From contig JAQFVV010000036.1 in assembly GCA_028023455.1 (NCBI GenBank), forward strand, positions 3,442,452 to 3,506,451: DNA of 64,000 bases. The letters are read 5' to 3'. Below are positions 24,622 through 35,228 of the stretch, piece by piece; the first letter of the stretch is position 1; every line of letters begins with the position of its first letter. A program made the translations under genes and the position numbers. Under the pieces are notes generated by a model. The model searched no databases. It had not been told where the DNA came from and saw nothing but the letters and a program-made list of their open reading frames with translations. The DNA comes from Epiperipatus broadwayi. Lineage: Eukaryota > Onychophora > Udeonychophora > Euonychophora > Peripatidae.

Positions 24622-25176
24622 TACAACTTATGAAAAATATGTTAAATTTCATTTCTTGTTTATTTATTTAATTAGATTTTTATCTATATATATCTGCAGC
24701 AAAGTTTTTAAATAATTCAAAATTAACTGCATGTTTTTATGAATCACAAAATTTTATTTCTAGAAGCAAGGTTTTTCAGAATAAATAAAAGTTAAGTTTG
24801 AAACTTTTCATAAGCAACAGATTTTAAATGATTTTCTTTTTTTAAAAGAGTAAAACCCACATGATCATCGTTTTTTTATTTTAGATTTAAAAAACAATCA
24901 ATTATTAATTTTATGTTACAAAGAAATCATGTCACATGACCTAATTTAACAAGTTTGTATTACAAATGTTATATATAGAGCTGGCAAATAAACTCTTAAC
25001 AAGCTTTGCAGAATACTTGAATATCCTAGTACCTCACTGAGGAAGCCAGTTGTTAGAAACCGGTCTGGGGTTGGGGATATTCTGCAAAGAATTGTTAAGA
25101 GCCTATTTGCAGTTCATAATCATTAATTTACATTTTTAGTACAAAATTAAAATAATCACAAATTAAATGATAGATA
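24622..25176 (+). repeat. Direct repeat X, right copy
   Basis: Collinear with 21002-21459 after removing the inserted hairpin (24916-25121 plus one duplicated flank). It begins 27 bp after the RTE 3' terminus. Confidence 0.82.
24916..25121. repeat. Hairpin element, family H9, simple copy with empty site in the window
   Basis: The arms run from GAGCTGGCAAATAAACTC to the complement ending near 25110. The stem includes TTCTGCAAAG, and the apex is TACCTCACTGAGGAAGCC (25030-25047). A tail of about 60 bp with TCACATGACC (24932-24941) lies on the left only. ATTAATTTTATG (24904-24915) and ATTAATTTA (25122-25130) are the duplicated target. The homologous unoccupied site is at about 21400 in the left copy of repeat X. 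Confidence 0.8.
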
Positions 25177-25180
25177 TGTA

Positions 25181-25446
25181 AATTGCTTTGTGAATACTTT
25201 TTAGGATAAACCATAGCAAATATTTTATTTGAAATAATATAAACAAATATAAAAAATACAAATTTAATATTCACTTTTAATGGGAAAATTAAAATATTGC
25301 TAGATTTCCATATTATGCACTAACAATATGAAATTACTGGAATGAATCAAATGCAAAGTAAATAAAAAACTGAATCAATATGTCATCCTATTTATGTTTG
25401 GCAACTAATATTAACTAAGATTAATGTGTAATTGGACTAAGATAGT
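25181..25446. other. Unassigned AT-rich spacer
   Basis: Nothing recognised. Confidence 0.4.
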
Positions 25447-25555
25447 CAAGCGTTGTTAGCCGAGAGGCCATCGCAGCTGCCTTGCAAGCAAGTAGTTGGT
25501 TGCAGGTGGTTGTGGGTTCGCATCCCGGCCGAGGCTATGTCATATGAAAAAAAAA
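25447..25555 (+). mobile_element. tRNA-derived SINE, type A
   Basis: Reads GTCAAGCGTTGTTAGCCGAG at its head, GCTGCCTTGCAAGC in the anticodon-arm position, B-box-like GGGTTCGCATCCCG, then GCTATGTCATATGAAA and an A run. It is the only plus-strand type A copy. No clear target-site duplication. Confidence 0.88.
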
Positions 25556-25827
25556 AAAACCTTTTTTAATACAATTAATAAATTAACTTCACAAGGTGAA
25601 GATAATTACCATTTACTTTAATACTTTTGTAAATATTAGATTTCAACTAAAATTCCACTAACAATATGAAATCATTATGAAGATAAATATTCTGTACATT
25701 AGCTAAATTAATAATTAATACACTCCTGTCTGTTATCAGTATTACTGTGCAAAGAAGAAAGGAAAGAATTTGGGTTTTCAATTTCAGTTCTTATAAATAT
25801 ACAAAATCTTATAAATTGATATAAGGA

Positions 25828-26041
25828 TGAATATCTAGATGGACAACTGAAATCTTAAACTGGATTCCAAGAGATTGTAAAAGACCCTGAAATGGACCAC
25901 ATGTGAGATGGATGGATGAAATAAGAAAGTGTGTAGGGCTGATGTGGAGAAGAGAAGCTAAAGATCTGAGAAGATGGATTGAACTTGGAGAGAACTTCAT
26001 CCTGCAGTAGAGTGATAATGGTTGATGATGACAATGATGAT
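25828..26041 (+). mobile_element. RTE LINE 3'-end fragment
   Basis: Matches the last 210 bp of the RTE copy at 24390-24594 (CTTAAACTGGATTCCAAGAG, GACCACATGTGAGATGGATG, GGTTGATGATGACAATGATG). A 5'-truncated insertion. Confidence 0.88.
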
Positions 26042-26699
26042 CTAGCCTAATTGAATATTCAGTCTTATTACTATCAATTGTCAGATTTATTACTTTTATG
26101 AAAACTGGAACCACAAATGAAATGATTCATTTATCATTGTCACAATAACTCTGACAATAGAGGTAAATGCAATTTATCCAGTACACATATCTGATATATT
26201 GCCTATGTGAATGCATTAATGTGGCTGATTTTTACTCTGCAAGATAATTAAAGTTCTATTTATTTTAGTAACATCTAAATAAAAGTTTCTGTTACTGGAG
26301 AATATTTGTTTAGAGAGTAGATGAGAGAAGAGAGTTGGGGTGAAAAGAAATATATTTAATTGGATTTGGAAAGATTGAAAAAAACATTGCTAACATTTGG
26401 AGAGCTATTTGAAATGCAGACATTTTAAATATATATAAAAAAAATTGTGTTTATTGTAATGAAACCTTAAAAACTAAGGCATGCATAAGTTTAGTTGGAT
26501 TTTAGGAGATTTACTAAGGAAAAAAATTCTAATTTAAGTGAGAGAGTGATTCATTTTAAGAAAGAGGGATAGCATTGTGGTGTGAGTTTAAGGGGTGTAC
26601 AAGTTTCTCATTCTTCATTATAAAAAAGAAAAAAAATTGTATAAAGAGATTTGGAGAGTGGTAGAAAAATCATAAATTTAAATATCAAGTAAGATAATT

Positions 26700-27690
26700 G
26701 GAAAAATAAGGAAATATGGACTCCATGTGTATATCACAATGTATGTATGATAGTCAGAAAAAACTAGGTGTGCTTTGGTAGTGTGTACAATATGTGATAA
26801 TGATTTCCATCTGAAGTACTTAAATAAGACTGGAAAGAATATAAAAGTTATATGATTGTGTAGATTATGTACAAATATGATAAAAGAGGTAAAAAATGGT
26901 TTTTAAGTGTAGATAGTTTAAAGACAAAAGTCATGAGAAAATAAGGAAAATATAGATAAGGACAATATAATGGAGTATATGTTTAGTAGAGTGACAAGAA
27001 GTATAGTTGATAAAATAAGTAGTGCAATGAGAATAGTTAGCCAAAAAATAAAAAGATGTAACGGATGTAGAAGTATAATTAAAAGCATTAGATATGAAGA
27101 GAGCAGATCAAGGAATTAATGAATAGAAATGATAAGGAGGTTCAGAAGGTTGAATAAAATCTTATAGATGAAATAGGCAAAGTAAACTATGAGACAGTCT
27201 TGATAGGGGACTCACTAATTAGAGGATGTGGAGTTGGAATTGGAAGAGAAAATAGAAAGATATGTAAAAGGATGTTTGCCTGGATCTAGAATTATGATAT
27301 TACAGATAATGTAATTAAATGGGGAAATAGAGATGTTTGTGTTATGATGGGACCAACTAATTTGTCAGAGTCATTGGAGAGAGTAATGGATGAGTACAAA
27401 GCATTGATTAGCAGTTTGAATAAGGTTAAAGGAAGAGTAGGAATAATTGGATTACTACCACGAGTCGAAAATAAGTATATGTTAGATAGGGCATGCTCTA
27501 TAAATGAGAGATTGGACAAACTATTTGATAGAAATAATGTTATGTTTGTGAATGTGTGGGATTTTTTTATTAGTAGAGATTGGACAAACTATTTGATAGA
27601 AATAATGTTATGTTTGTGAATGTGTGGGATTTTTTTATTAGTAAAAAAAAATTATGCAGTAAAGATGGATTGCATTAGCAAAACAAGGAA
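26700..27690 (+). pseudogene. ORF1 of CR1-like LINE: PHD-like finger and SGNH esterase
   Basis: A PHD-like cluster reads CALVVCTICDNDFH (about 26770-26810), with a further CRLC about 20 codons on. The esterase starts with TVLIGDSLIRGCG (27194-27232), where GDS supplies the catalytic Ser block. It continues DVCVMMGPTNL (27329-27361), standing for the GTN oxyanion block. It ends KDGLH (27661-27675), the DxxH block with catalytic Asp and His. So three conserved SGNH blocks survive in order. A stop lies after MFAWI, and a 68 bp tandem duplication (27507-27642) shifts the frame before DGLH. The esterase's role in CR1 elements is thought to involve membrane or lipid association, but is not settled. 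Confidence 0.72.
27507..27642 (+). repeat. 68 bp tandem duplication inside the esterase ORF
   Basis: Units 27507-27574 and 27575-27642 (AGAGATTGGACAAAC ... TTTTTTTATTAGT) are essentially identical. A length not divisible by three means it breaks the ORF. The near-identity of the units suggests a recent event compared with the age of the element. Confidence 0.95.
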
Positions 27691-30600
27691 GTGAAGCATT
27701 AGGGGGTTTAATTTATGAAAAATATTATATTTCAAGAAACTTATAAACAGGAGTAAAGTTTTAAATTATAGTATTAATAAAAAGAAAGTTAAGAATGGAT
27801 GGGATGTAACAGGTTAACATAGAGTAGCTTATCTAGATGTAAATGTAGATATGGAGATGTATTGTGTCAGTAAAACTAATGATAACCAAACTAGATATAA
27901 ATGTAATAGACAAGAAAGAGTCAAAAGAATTTATACAAGAGCAGAAAGAAAAGAAGAAATTTGTAAAAATTGGATATTTGAATATGCAAGCTGTTAGGAG
28001 ACCAGAAAGCACTTGAGATATTAGCAATAGTGAAAACACATCTAAGAGAGAAAAAAAACCTACACTGAAAAATTTAATATGTCAGGGTATAAATAGAAAG
28101 GAGTAGTAGTATAGGAGTAATGGTAAAAAAAATATTTAAATGCTGTAAACTGTCAGTTGTGGTATGAGATAAAGTTAGGAAGACAAGAATGGATAGTGAT
28201 TGTAGCATATATGGCCACTAAAGATAGTCAAATTATAATAGTGTGAAACAATAGCATATTTGAATGCCTATTTAAGCATATACAGAATTTCAAAAAAAGA
28301 GGAAGAACATTATTGCTATAGGAGATATATTGAAGAAATTGTGGACTTGGATACAAATGGGCAGCTTCTGAACATTTTTTTGTCATAGAGCAAATTTTAA
28401 CATTGGACATTTATCAAATATTTATGAGAGGCAATGCACATAGTCTAGAAATAATATACTTCACACAATAGATTATGTATTAGTAGATAAAAAGGGAATA
28501 AATAAAGTATGGAAAATTAACATGTTTGATAATGAAGAGAGAGTATGTAATAATAATCATAATTTCTTTTATAATAGAAATGGTTAGTAATGTGATGGAA
28601 AGCAATAATAAAAGTAGAAATGATAGTAAAAGATATGGATGGAGAATGAGTAATAAGAATAAGTTAGAAGAATATAAAAGTAAAAGTTAGTGAAGAGTTT
28701 GTTGGGAATAAATATAAGAATTGGTGTGGTGAAATAGAAAAAGTAGAAAATAGGGTTTTAGATGAGAGTAATCAGAAAAATAAAGTAATAGAAAAGTGAA
28801 AATTAGTAAAAGTGTAAAAGAGAAGAAAAAAAGCATGCAGAGAATATAAATGTGTTATTAAAAAAAAGAAAGTGAAAAAGTGTTAATATTAAATGGAAAA
28901 CTATTTTGGAAATATATTTAAAAAAGAAATATAGAAGAGACAGAAATAGTATTATTAAATGATCAAGAGAAAGAGGGTAGTTCTAGAGAAGAATTAGAGT
29001 CAATCTTAAATAAGTGTGTAATGGATGTAGAAAAGATGTTAGATATAAAGAACAGAATAACAATCATAAAAGCACATAGTAATGAAAATATTAGTTTTAC
29101 AGAAAATTAATTGAATGAGGCAGGAAAGATATTGAAAAATGGGAAGGCAAGAGGTTTAGATGGAACAGCAGAAGAAATGGTTAGGAAATTTGGAAATAAA
29201 CCTAAATTAAATCTATTGTCATGTTTATTATGTGGGCACAGAAGACACAATTTCCAGATAGCTGGAATAATATAAGAGTGAGACTAGTATTTACAGAAAG
29301 AGTAAAGACCGTAGAAAGATGTATAAAGTTTTGCATATATGTGGCTGGAAGAGCAAAATGGATGGAAGAAGATAATAGAGTGGGGAAAATGCATGGAGGT
29401 TTTAGAATTGATAGGCATATAGGAGATAATATATTTGTAGTCACACAACTTATAGAAATGAGTAGGAATTTAGGTAGGCAATTATATATGGTTTTTATAA
29501 ATATAGAGAAGGCATATGATAGAGTAATAAAAATAGATTAAGGATAAGTTTAGTAAATTTGAGAATGAAAGGGGATTTAGTGGATCTTATTAAGAGATTG
29601 TATGAAAATTATATGTATCAACTAGGAAATAAAAATGAGAGTTAAATATGAAATGGCACTAAGGCAAGAATGCTCTGTGTCATCTATTCTGTTTTTAGGA
29701 CATTTGAGAGAAATGAAAAGGGCAATAGAAAGATTAGGAAGAGGAATAGAGATATCATTAGAGGATGACAAGGGAATATATACATTATCAGGTCTTATAT
29801 TTGCTGATGATATTTTTTTATATACAGAAAGTAGAAAGATATAGAAGTTGTACTGAAAACTTAAAGTATAGAGATGAGGATGAAATTTAGTGAAGAAAAA
29901 TCCAAAGTAATGATGATAAAGGCTGGGGAAAGAGGAGAGATTTTTTTTTTTTTGGGGGGGGGGGAGATATAAAGTTAAGTGTAATTAATAGCTACAATTA
30001 TTTGGGAATTGTTATAAGTAATCAGGGGAATTGCTTGGAGGAATGAAGAAAAAAATTGATAAATGAAGCAAAGAAAAGAAAGAGACTGATAAAAAAATTA
30101 TTAAATATGATGTAGCAAGAATTATATGGGAGTCTCGGAAGCAGAGTTGACCTACGGTAATGATGTGTTAGGTGTTAGTAAAAGGGTATTAGATTTTAAA
30201 AAAAGTATATTAACAAGTAGAAAGACATGCATTAGATGCAGATGTGTGAATGACAAAGAAGGCAATTCAAAGAGAAATGGCATGGTCAAGTTTTTATAGG
30301 AAAGATGCAAAAAATAAAATGAAAAATTTTGGTACATTGTGATTTATCCATAGTAAGAGAATAGCCAAAATAGTATTTAATTAGGTTAAAAATAAAGGGC
30401 AGTCAATGAGATGGGTGAGAAAAGTAGTAAGATATGTAGAAGATTTGAATAAAGACTTTATGTCAGTATACTTGTACAAAAGATGGGATGATTGTATTAG
30501 GATGATTGTTGAGTGTTATAGTGGCAAAGACTAGAAAAAAAGAAATAAAAAATAGAGAGCTGAAAAAATGGTGAACTAGTGTGAAGATTAAAAAGAGGTT

Positions 30601-31106
30601 AAATATATCTAAAAATTAACAAAATATTGGATGTGAGTTAATTTATGATAATAGCAGGGAAAGTAGTTTATTATTTAAGACTCAAACAGGATCATTAGCA
30701 ACAAGAAATTATATACATAAATGGAGAAGTGGGGGGGGGGATTTAATCTGCAGGTTATGCCAGGAAGGCATGGAAAATATTAGGCATTCACTAATAGAAT
30801 GTAAATATTTACAAGCAAAAAGAGCACAAATAATGAAGTTGTGGAAGAATAAATACAGACCAAGTGATAATAAAAAAATGGTGATTGGTCTTTATGCTGG
30901 GGTTGGAAAAAGATAAAGGGGATCTAGATACAATGCCTATGGAATGGACAAAAATGATATTGTGGAAATGGGATAAAACAGGATAGAGATGAATATGGGA
31001 AAAATTTAGGGTGGGTGTTGGAAAGAGAAAGTAAGATGACTAAAAGATTTTTCTTGGATATACTGGCTGAGAGATTCCTGACTTCAATGAGAAGCCATAT
31101 CACATC

Positions 31107-32934
31107 ACACAAAAAATAATTTGTATTTACAGTGATTCAGTTATTCACTACAATGATCTTAAGAAATTTTTCAAAAAAATGTTTTTGTTGGCCTTTTTTG
31201 AAAATGGTGACCATTTTGTGAGACTAATGATATCATAGGATAGTTAACAAATGCAATGTTACCCAAAAGCAAAATCATAACTTTCATGCTGAGATTGGAC
31301 ACATAGAGTTAATTCATAATACACAATACAGTATACAATATTATTGCTGTATACAATATTTTGATTATAAACATAAGATTAATGAAAATACAGTACAGTA
31401 TTTAATTTTCACCCAACATTTTTGCAAGACAATTCAATACTTCATAAATGACATCTAAGGTAAAGATTTTCATCGTTAATGATTACAAAACCAAAACAAA
31501 AACCGTTTCATTCTGTATAATAAAAAATCAAAATTGTATTTTAATGGCTTTGAAAATGTGTACATTAGTTTAAAAACTGTACACTGCATTTATTTTTATG
31601 GATTAAAATTTTTACTAAAAATATTTTGCTTGCTGTAAAAATTACAATCACAGTATTGTAATTTAGTTATCATAATTGTTATTTTGAAACAAAAAGATTT
31701 CATAATAATGTACTTTACTTGATCAAAAATTACGAAATCTAAATTAAAAGTAGTACTTAATCTATTTGCTCAGTTTTAAAATATCTTATTTGTTCCAGAA
31801 TTGCAAAAGTTATCACATTTGTACTGCTAACATATCAGTTTTAAAAAAATGTGAGCCAAATTGCATACATTATGTACTTAATAATAAATTTTGTAATATA
31901 AAAATACAATACAAATAAATGTAAAAAGATTCATATCTTTAATATTTATTTAAATATTTTGTATCTCTGACTTGTACTAATGTAACAAAAATTAAGTCAT
32001 TTCCAAGAAAATAGCTACCACACTTAATAAATGTGTCATCTCATGACAAAAAAAAATGTGGCAATTAGTGTATTTGTATACAAAATAAGTCATTATTAAA
32101 CTTTTTTTAAAATTCTAAATAATTTCATGTAAGTAATATAATATAGTAATACAAATTTTAAAAAATAAAACTTTAGTAAAGATTATTTTCAGCACAACAA
32201 GAAACAGTTGCATTAGAAGAACACGGAAAATTGTTAACTGCTAGCTGACTTTCATTTTCTCATCCATTTTGCTGCACTTCTGGACAGTTAAAAGACTTTT
32301 TTTCTAGAAATTCTATAAAAGACTAAAGCTACATACATTTTTCAATTAAAATCATGGCAACAACTAATATGACCACGAAAAAAATTTTAAAAATCTGAAC
32401 TTGAAAACCAAACTGGATGGATATCTTATGTTAAGTGGAAAGAGAAGACCATTTTGACATCTGTTTTATGAGTTAACCCATATTTTAATGTTTCCACTAT
32501 TTTTAAAAACAAAGACAAAATAGATCAAGGTGTGCAAGCCATTTAGGTGCATCCAAACTTTCCAAAATCATAAAATCATGGCATTCCATATTTAAAAAAA
32601 TCCATGAAGTATGTCAACCATTAATCCTAAATTTTTTTCCCAAGAGATCCTCAGCCATCAATTTCTGGTACCCCCAAAAAACCAAGATCAAAGGATTTAG
32701 AACATAATGATGGACCTTACAATAAGCAAATAACTCAGAAAGTTGGACAAATATGATTGATAAACGGATCACCAAAAAGAATAATCCTAAACTAAGTTTT
32801 TTGCACAGATTTAAATAGCATTACCATACATACAAACACATTTTAAGTGCATACTCACATAATATGGGTTATATTTACCTGTTTAAGAAGATTTGTTTAA
32901 GCTTCTTTCTATCAATAATTTCAATTTCTATGGT
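31107..32934. other. Unassigned AT-rich stretch
   Basis: No supported gene. A PKKPRSKDL-like string near 32670 recalls Tc1-type N-termini, but it is too short to call. Confidence 0.35.
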
Positions 32935-33130
32935 CAAATTGCAAACTTTAGTGTCTATATAAATATATGGGACCACTAATAGAGGTGGAATTTCACCTCT
33001 ATTGCTAAAATTAGGTTGCCTTGACAACAGTTTAAAATTCTTGATTGTTATCAATATTGAGATTGTCTAAGTGTTTATTGGTTTCTAATGGAAACATATA
33101 ATGTACATTAAGATTTTGTATTAAAAATTA
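32935..33130. repeat. Repeat with X-box-like palindrome GTTGCCTTGACAAC
   Basis: The small hairpin AATAGAGGTGGAATTTCACC (32980-32999) is followed by GTTGCCTTGACAAC (33015-33028) and ATTCTTGATTGTTATC. The reverse complement of the same order recurs three times at 49195-49400 and in part at 57870-58200, so this is a dispersed repeat family. Confidence 0.65.
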
Positions 33131-33134
33131 CTAT

Positions 33135-33689
33135 ATATATATATATACTAGGTTAAGTTCTTTTTACAGTTTGTTTTGTAATTTTTAACTGGAATAACCA
33201 ACCAATTTTTTTCCCCATAGGAAACCATTATAAGTATTTGCTTTTTATATGATATTCTTGCTTAACAAAAAACTTTGGGGAGCCAATTGCCTTCATTAAT
33301 TGGTATAAAGATATATTTTATTCATTGCTGTATTAATTAATATTTACAAATATTATATTTAATTATTTATAGACAAATATGTTAAAAGAGCGATAATTAC
33401 TTCTACCTTATGAAGTTAAATTATTAGCTATATTAAAAAAAAATTCTACATCTAAACATGAATATTCATAGTTGTCAAATTTTTTTATCTTTATAAAAAT
33501 TGGGATTGTAAATGAAAATTGATTCATTTTTCATTTGTATGGTAATTTTGATAACAGATGGAAGCACATTGGAAAATTTATCATACCAATGATTATATAT
33601 GTATATATAATGGATATCACCATATGATTGTTTTTTTTTGGAATTAAATGGGAAATTATGGATTGAAATACAATTTTCTTATTCTTCAT
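33135..33689. other. Unassigned AT-rich spacer
   Basis: A short TA run near 33130 and a T run near 33630; otherwise nothing recognised. Confidence 0.4.
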
Positions 33690-34215
33690 CCTTTCTTTAT
33701 ATATTGATTTCCATATTTACCTATTATACCATTTCCAATCTTCTTATACACTTAACAATACTATTTTTTATACCAAAACTTTACTCTTATACTTTCAACT
33801 GTCCTGCAGTCATCATCAGAGCTACAATATTCAAATATATAATCATACAATTAATACATTATATTTATATACATAATCAAAAACATACATCTTAACCTGA
33901 CTATTATAAATAATCATTTTCCATTTTATTATTCTACTTTTAACTAATTTAATTTTTTTATTTATACTATTTTATTACTAAATTATTCTAAATCTATTTA
34001 TTATAATTTTAAAACTTTACTCTTTAAATTATATATATATAATATTAATTGTATGATTATATATTTGAATATTGCAGCTCTGATGATGACTGCAGGACAG
34101 TTGAAACTGTAAGAGTAAAGTTTTGGTATAAAAAAATAGTATTGTTAAGTATATAAAAATATTGGAAATGGTATGATATGTAATTATGGATTGATAAACA
34201 TATATAGACTTATAT
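33690..34215. repeat. Hairpin element related to H3
   Basis: Left arm about 33690-33856 and right arm about 34043-34215 are reverse complements. They include ACCAAAACTTTACTCTTA, CAACTGTCCTGCAGTCATCA and GAATATT/AATATTC. The core CTGTCCTGCAG followed by CAGAGC is shared with the palindrome at 3038-3291, although the rest differs. Confidence 0.83.
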
Positions 34216-35228
34216 AAATAAATAAATAAAAATATATGCAATTGTAAATAATTACTCAAACAATGTAACAGTTCGTATCAACATGTTGCTTATACACATT
34301 TAAATTTACTGCAAATTAGGAATGGATACAAAAGACAATAAACTATTACATAGAAATATAATAAAAAGTCAAGTTTTATTTTTAAATATATGCAATAGAA
34401 ATAAAAGTAAAGTATATGAAAAGATGTGTTATTTCAAAGTAATACACAAAATAATGCATAATTATACATTAAAAGATTAAATATAATAAAATTTAAAATT
34501 TTGCCTTCAGTGATTGACACATCTTTGAAATCTACTCATTTCCTCTTACAGGTTATAATATTTCTTAAATATTATGTTGAGAATAAAAGACAAAAAACTA
34601 CAGCCTAAAGGATAAATGAAAAGCTCTCATAGAAATATTCAATTTTTAAGATGCAAGTTTAAAATTACTTTTATCATAATGTTTAATATGCAATTATAAT
34701 TTTTTGTACGTTTTTACGTAGAAATTTTAAAAAAACATATTTGCAAGTTTCTTCTAATATATATGTAATAGTAAAATTATATAGCACCAAAATAATATGT
34801 AATATTTTTGGAGAGGTGAACTTTTGAGCACTATCTGAATTAAATGTAAGATAGATTAACATTATTATTCAAAGGCATTGTGTTCAATACAGACTGCAAT
34901 TAGAAGTGCAAATATTACACATTATATAGCATTGCACAGTTTGAATATGGCATATTTGTGATGACAATAATTTGTTTACAAAATTACTAAAAGGAATATT
35001 TCATTGCTTTACCTTGTGGATACAACTTAGAGGTGATGTGAATGAGGTTGTATAAATATTTCTGAGGACTGAATATTCATCCTTATAGTTAAGTCTATCA
35101 TCCATATATAAAGATGCATGAAAATGGATTCATTTTTCATTGGCTTTGTGATACTAGGAGGATTTGTGTTTAGTAAAATAGATATTCAAAATTTCTGTAT
35201 ATCTAATATTTTAATAGGAACTGATGAA
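34216..35228. other. Unassigned AT-rich spacer
   Basis: No gene or recognised repeat seen. Confidence 0.4.

Larger units (their letters stand above)
26300..31106 (+). mobile_element. CR1-like LINE, copy 2, long and decayed
   Basis: The copy is about 4.8 kb and retains both ORF regions and the 3' end. ORF1 carries PHD-like and SGNH-esterase motifs (separate entry). ORF2 begins near 27970 with KIGYLNMQ of an AP-type endonuclease. It continues with an RT bearing GKARGLDGTAEEMV (29145), MHGGFRIDRH (29390), VTQLIEMSR (29440) and the catalytic box LIFADDIFLYT (29794-29826). The end is the zinc tail near 30740-30830, and the 3' terminus is CATATCACATCACAC at about 31106. The plus strand is strikingly purine-rich throughout. 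Homopolymers G9-10 at 29953 and 30728 and many stops make it inactive. PHD plus esterase in ORF1 is an established combination in CR1-like elements. The 5' boundary is uncertain. Confidence 0.85.

Noticed and set aside
32560-32760. Tc1-like transposase N-terminus (PKKPRSKDL-like string)
   Set aside because: Match too short and frames broken; no catalytic domain follows.
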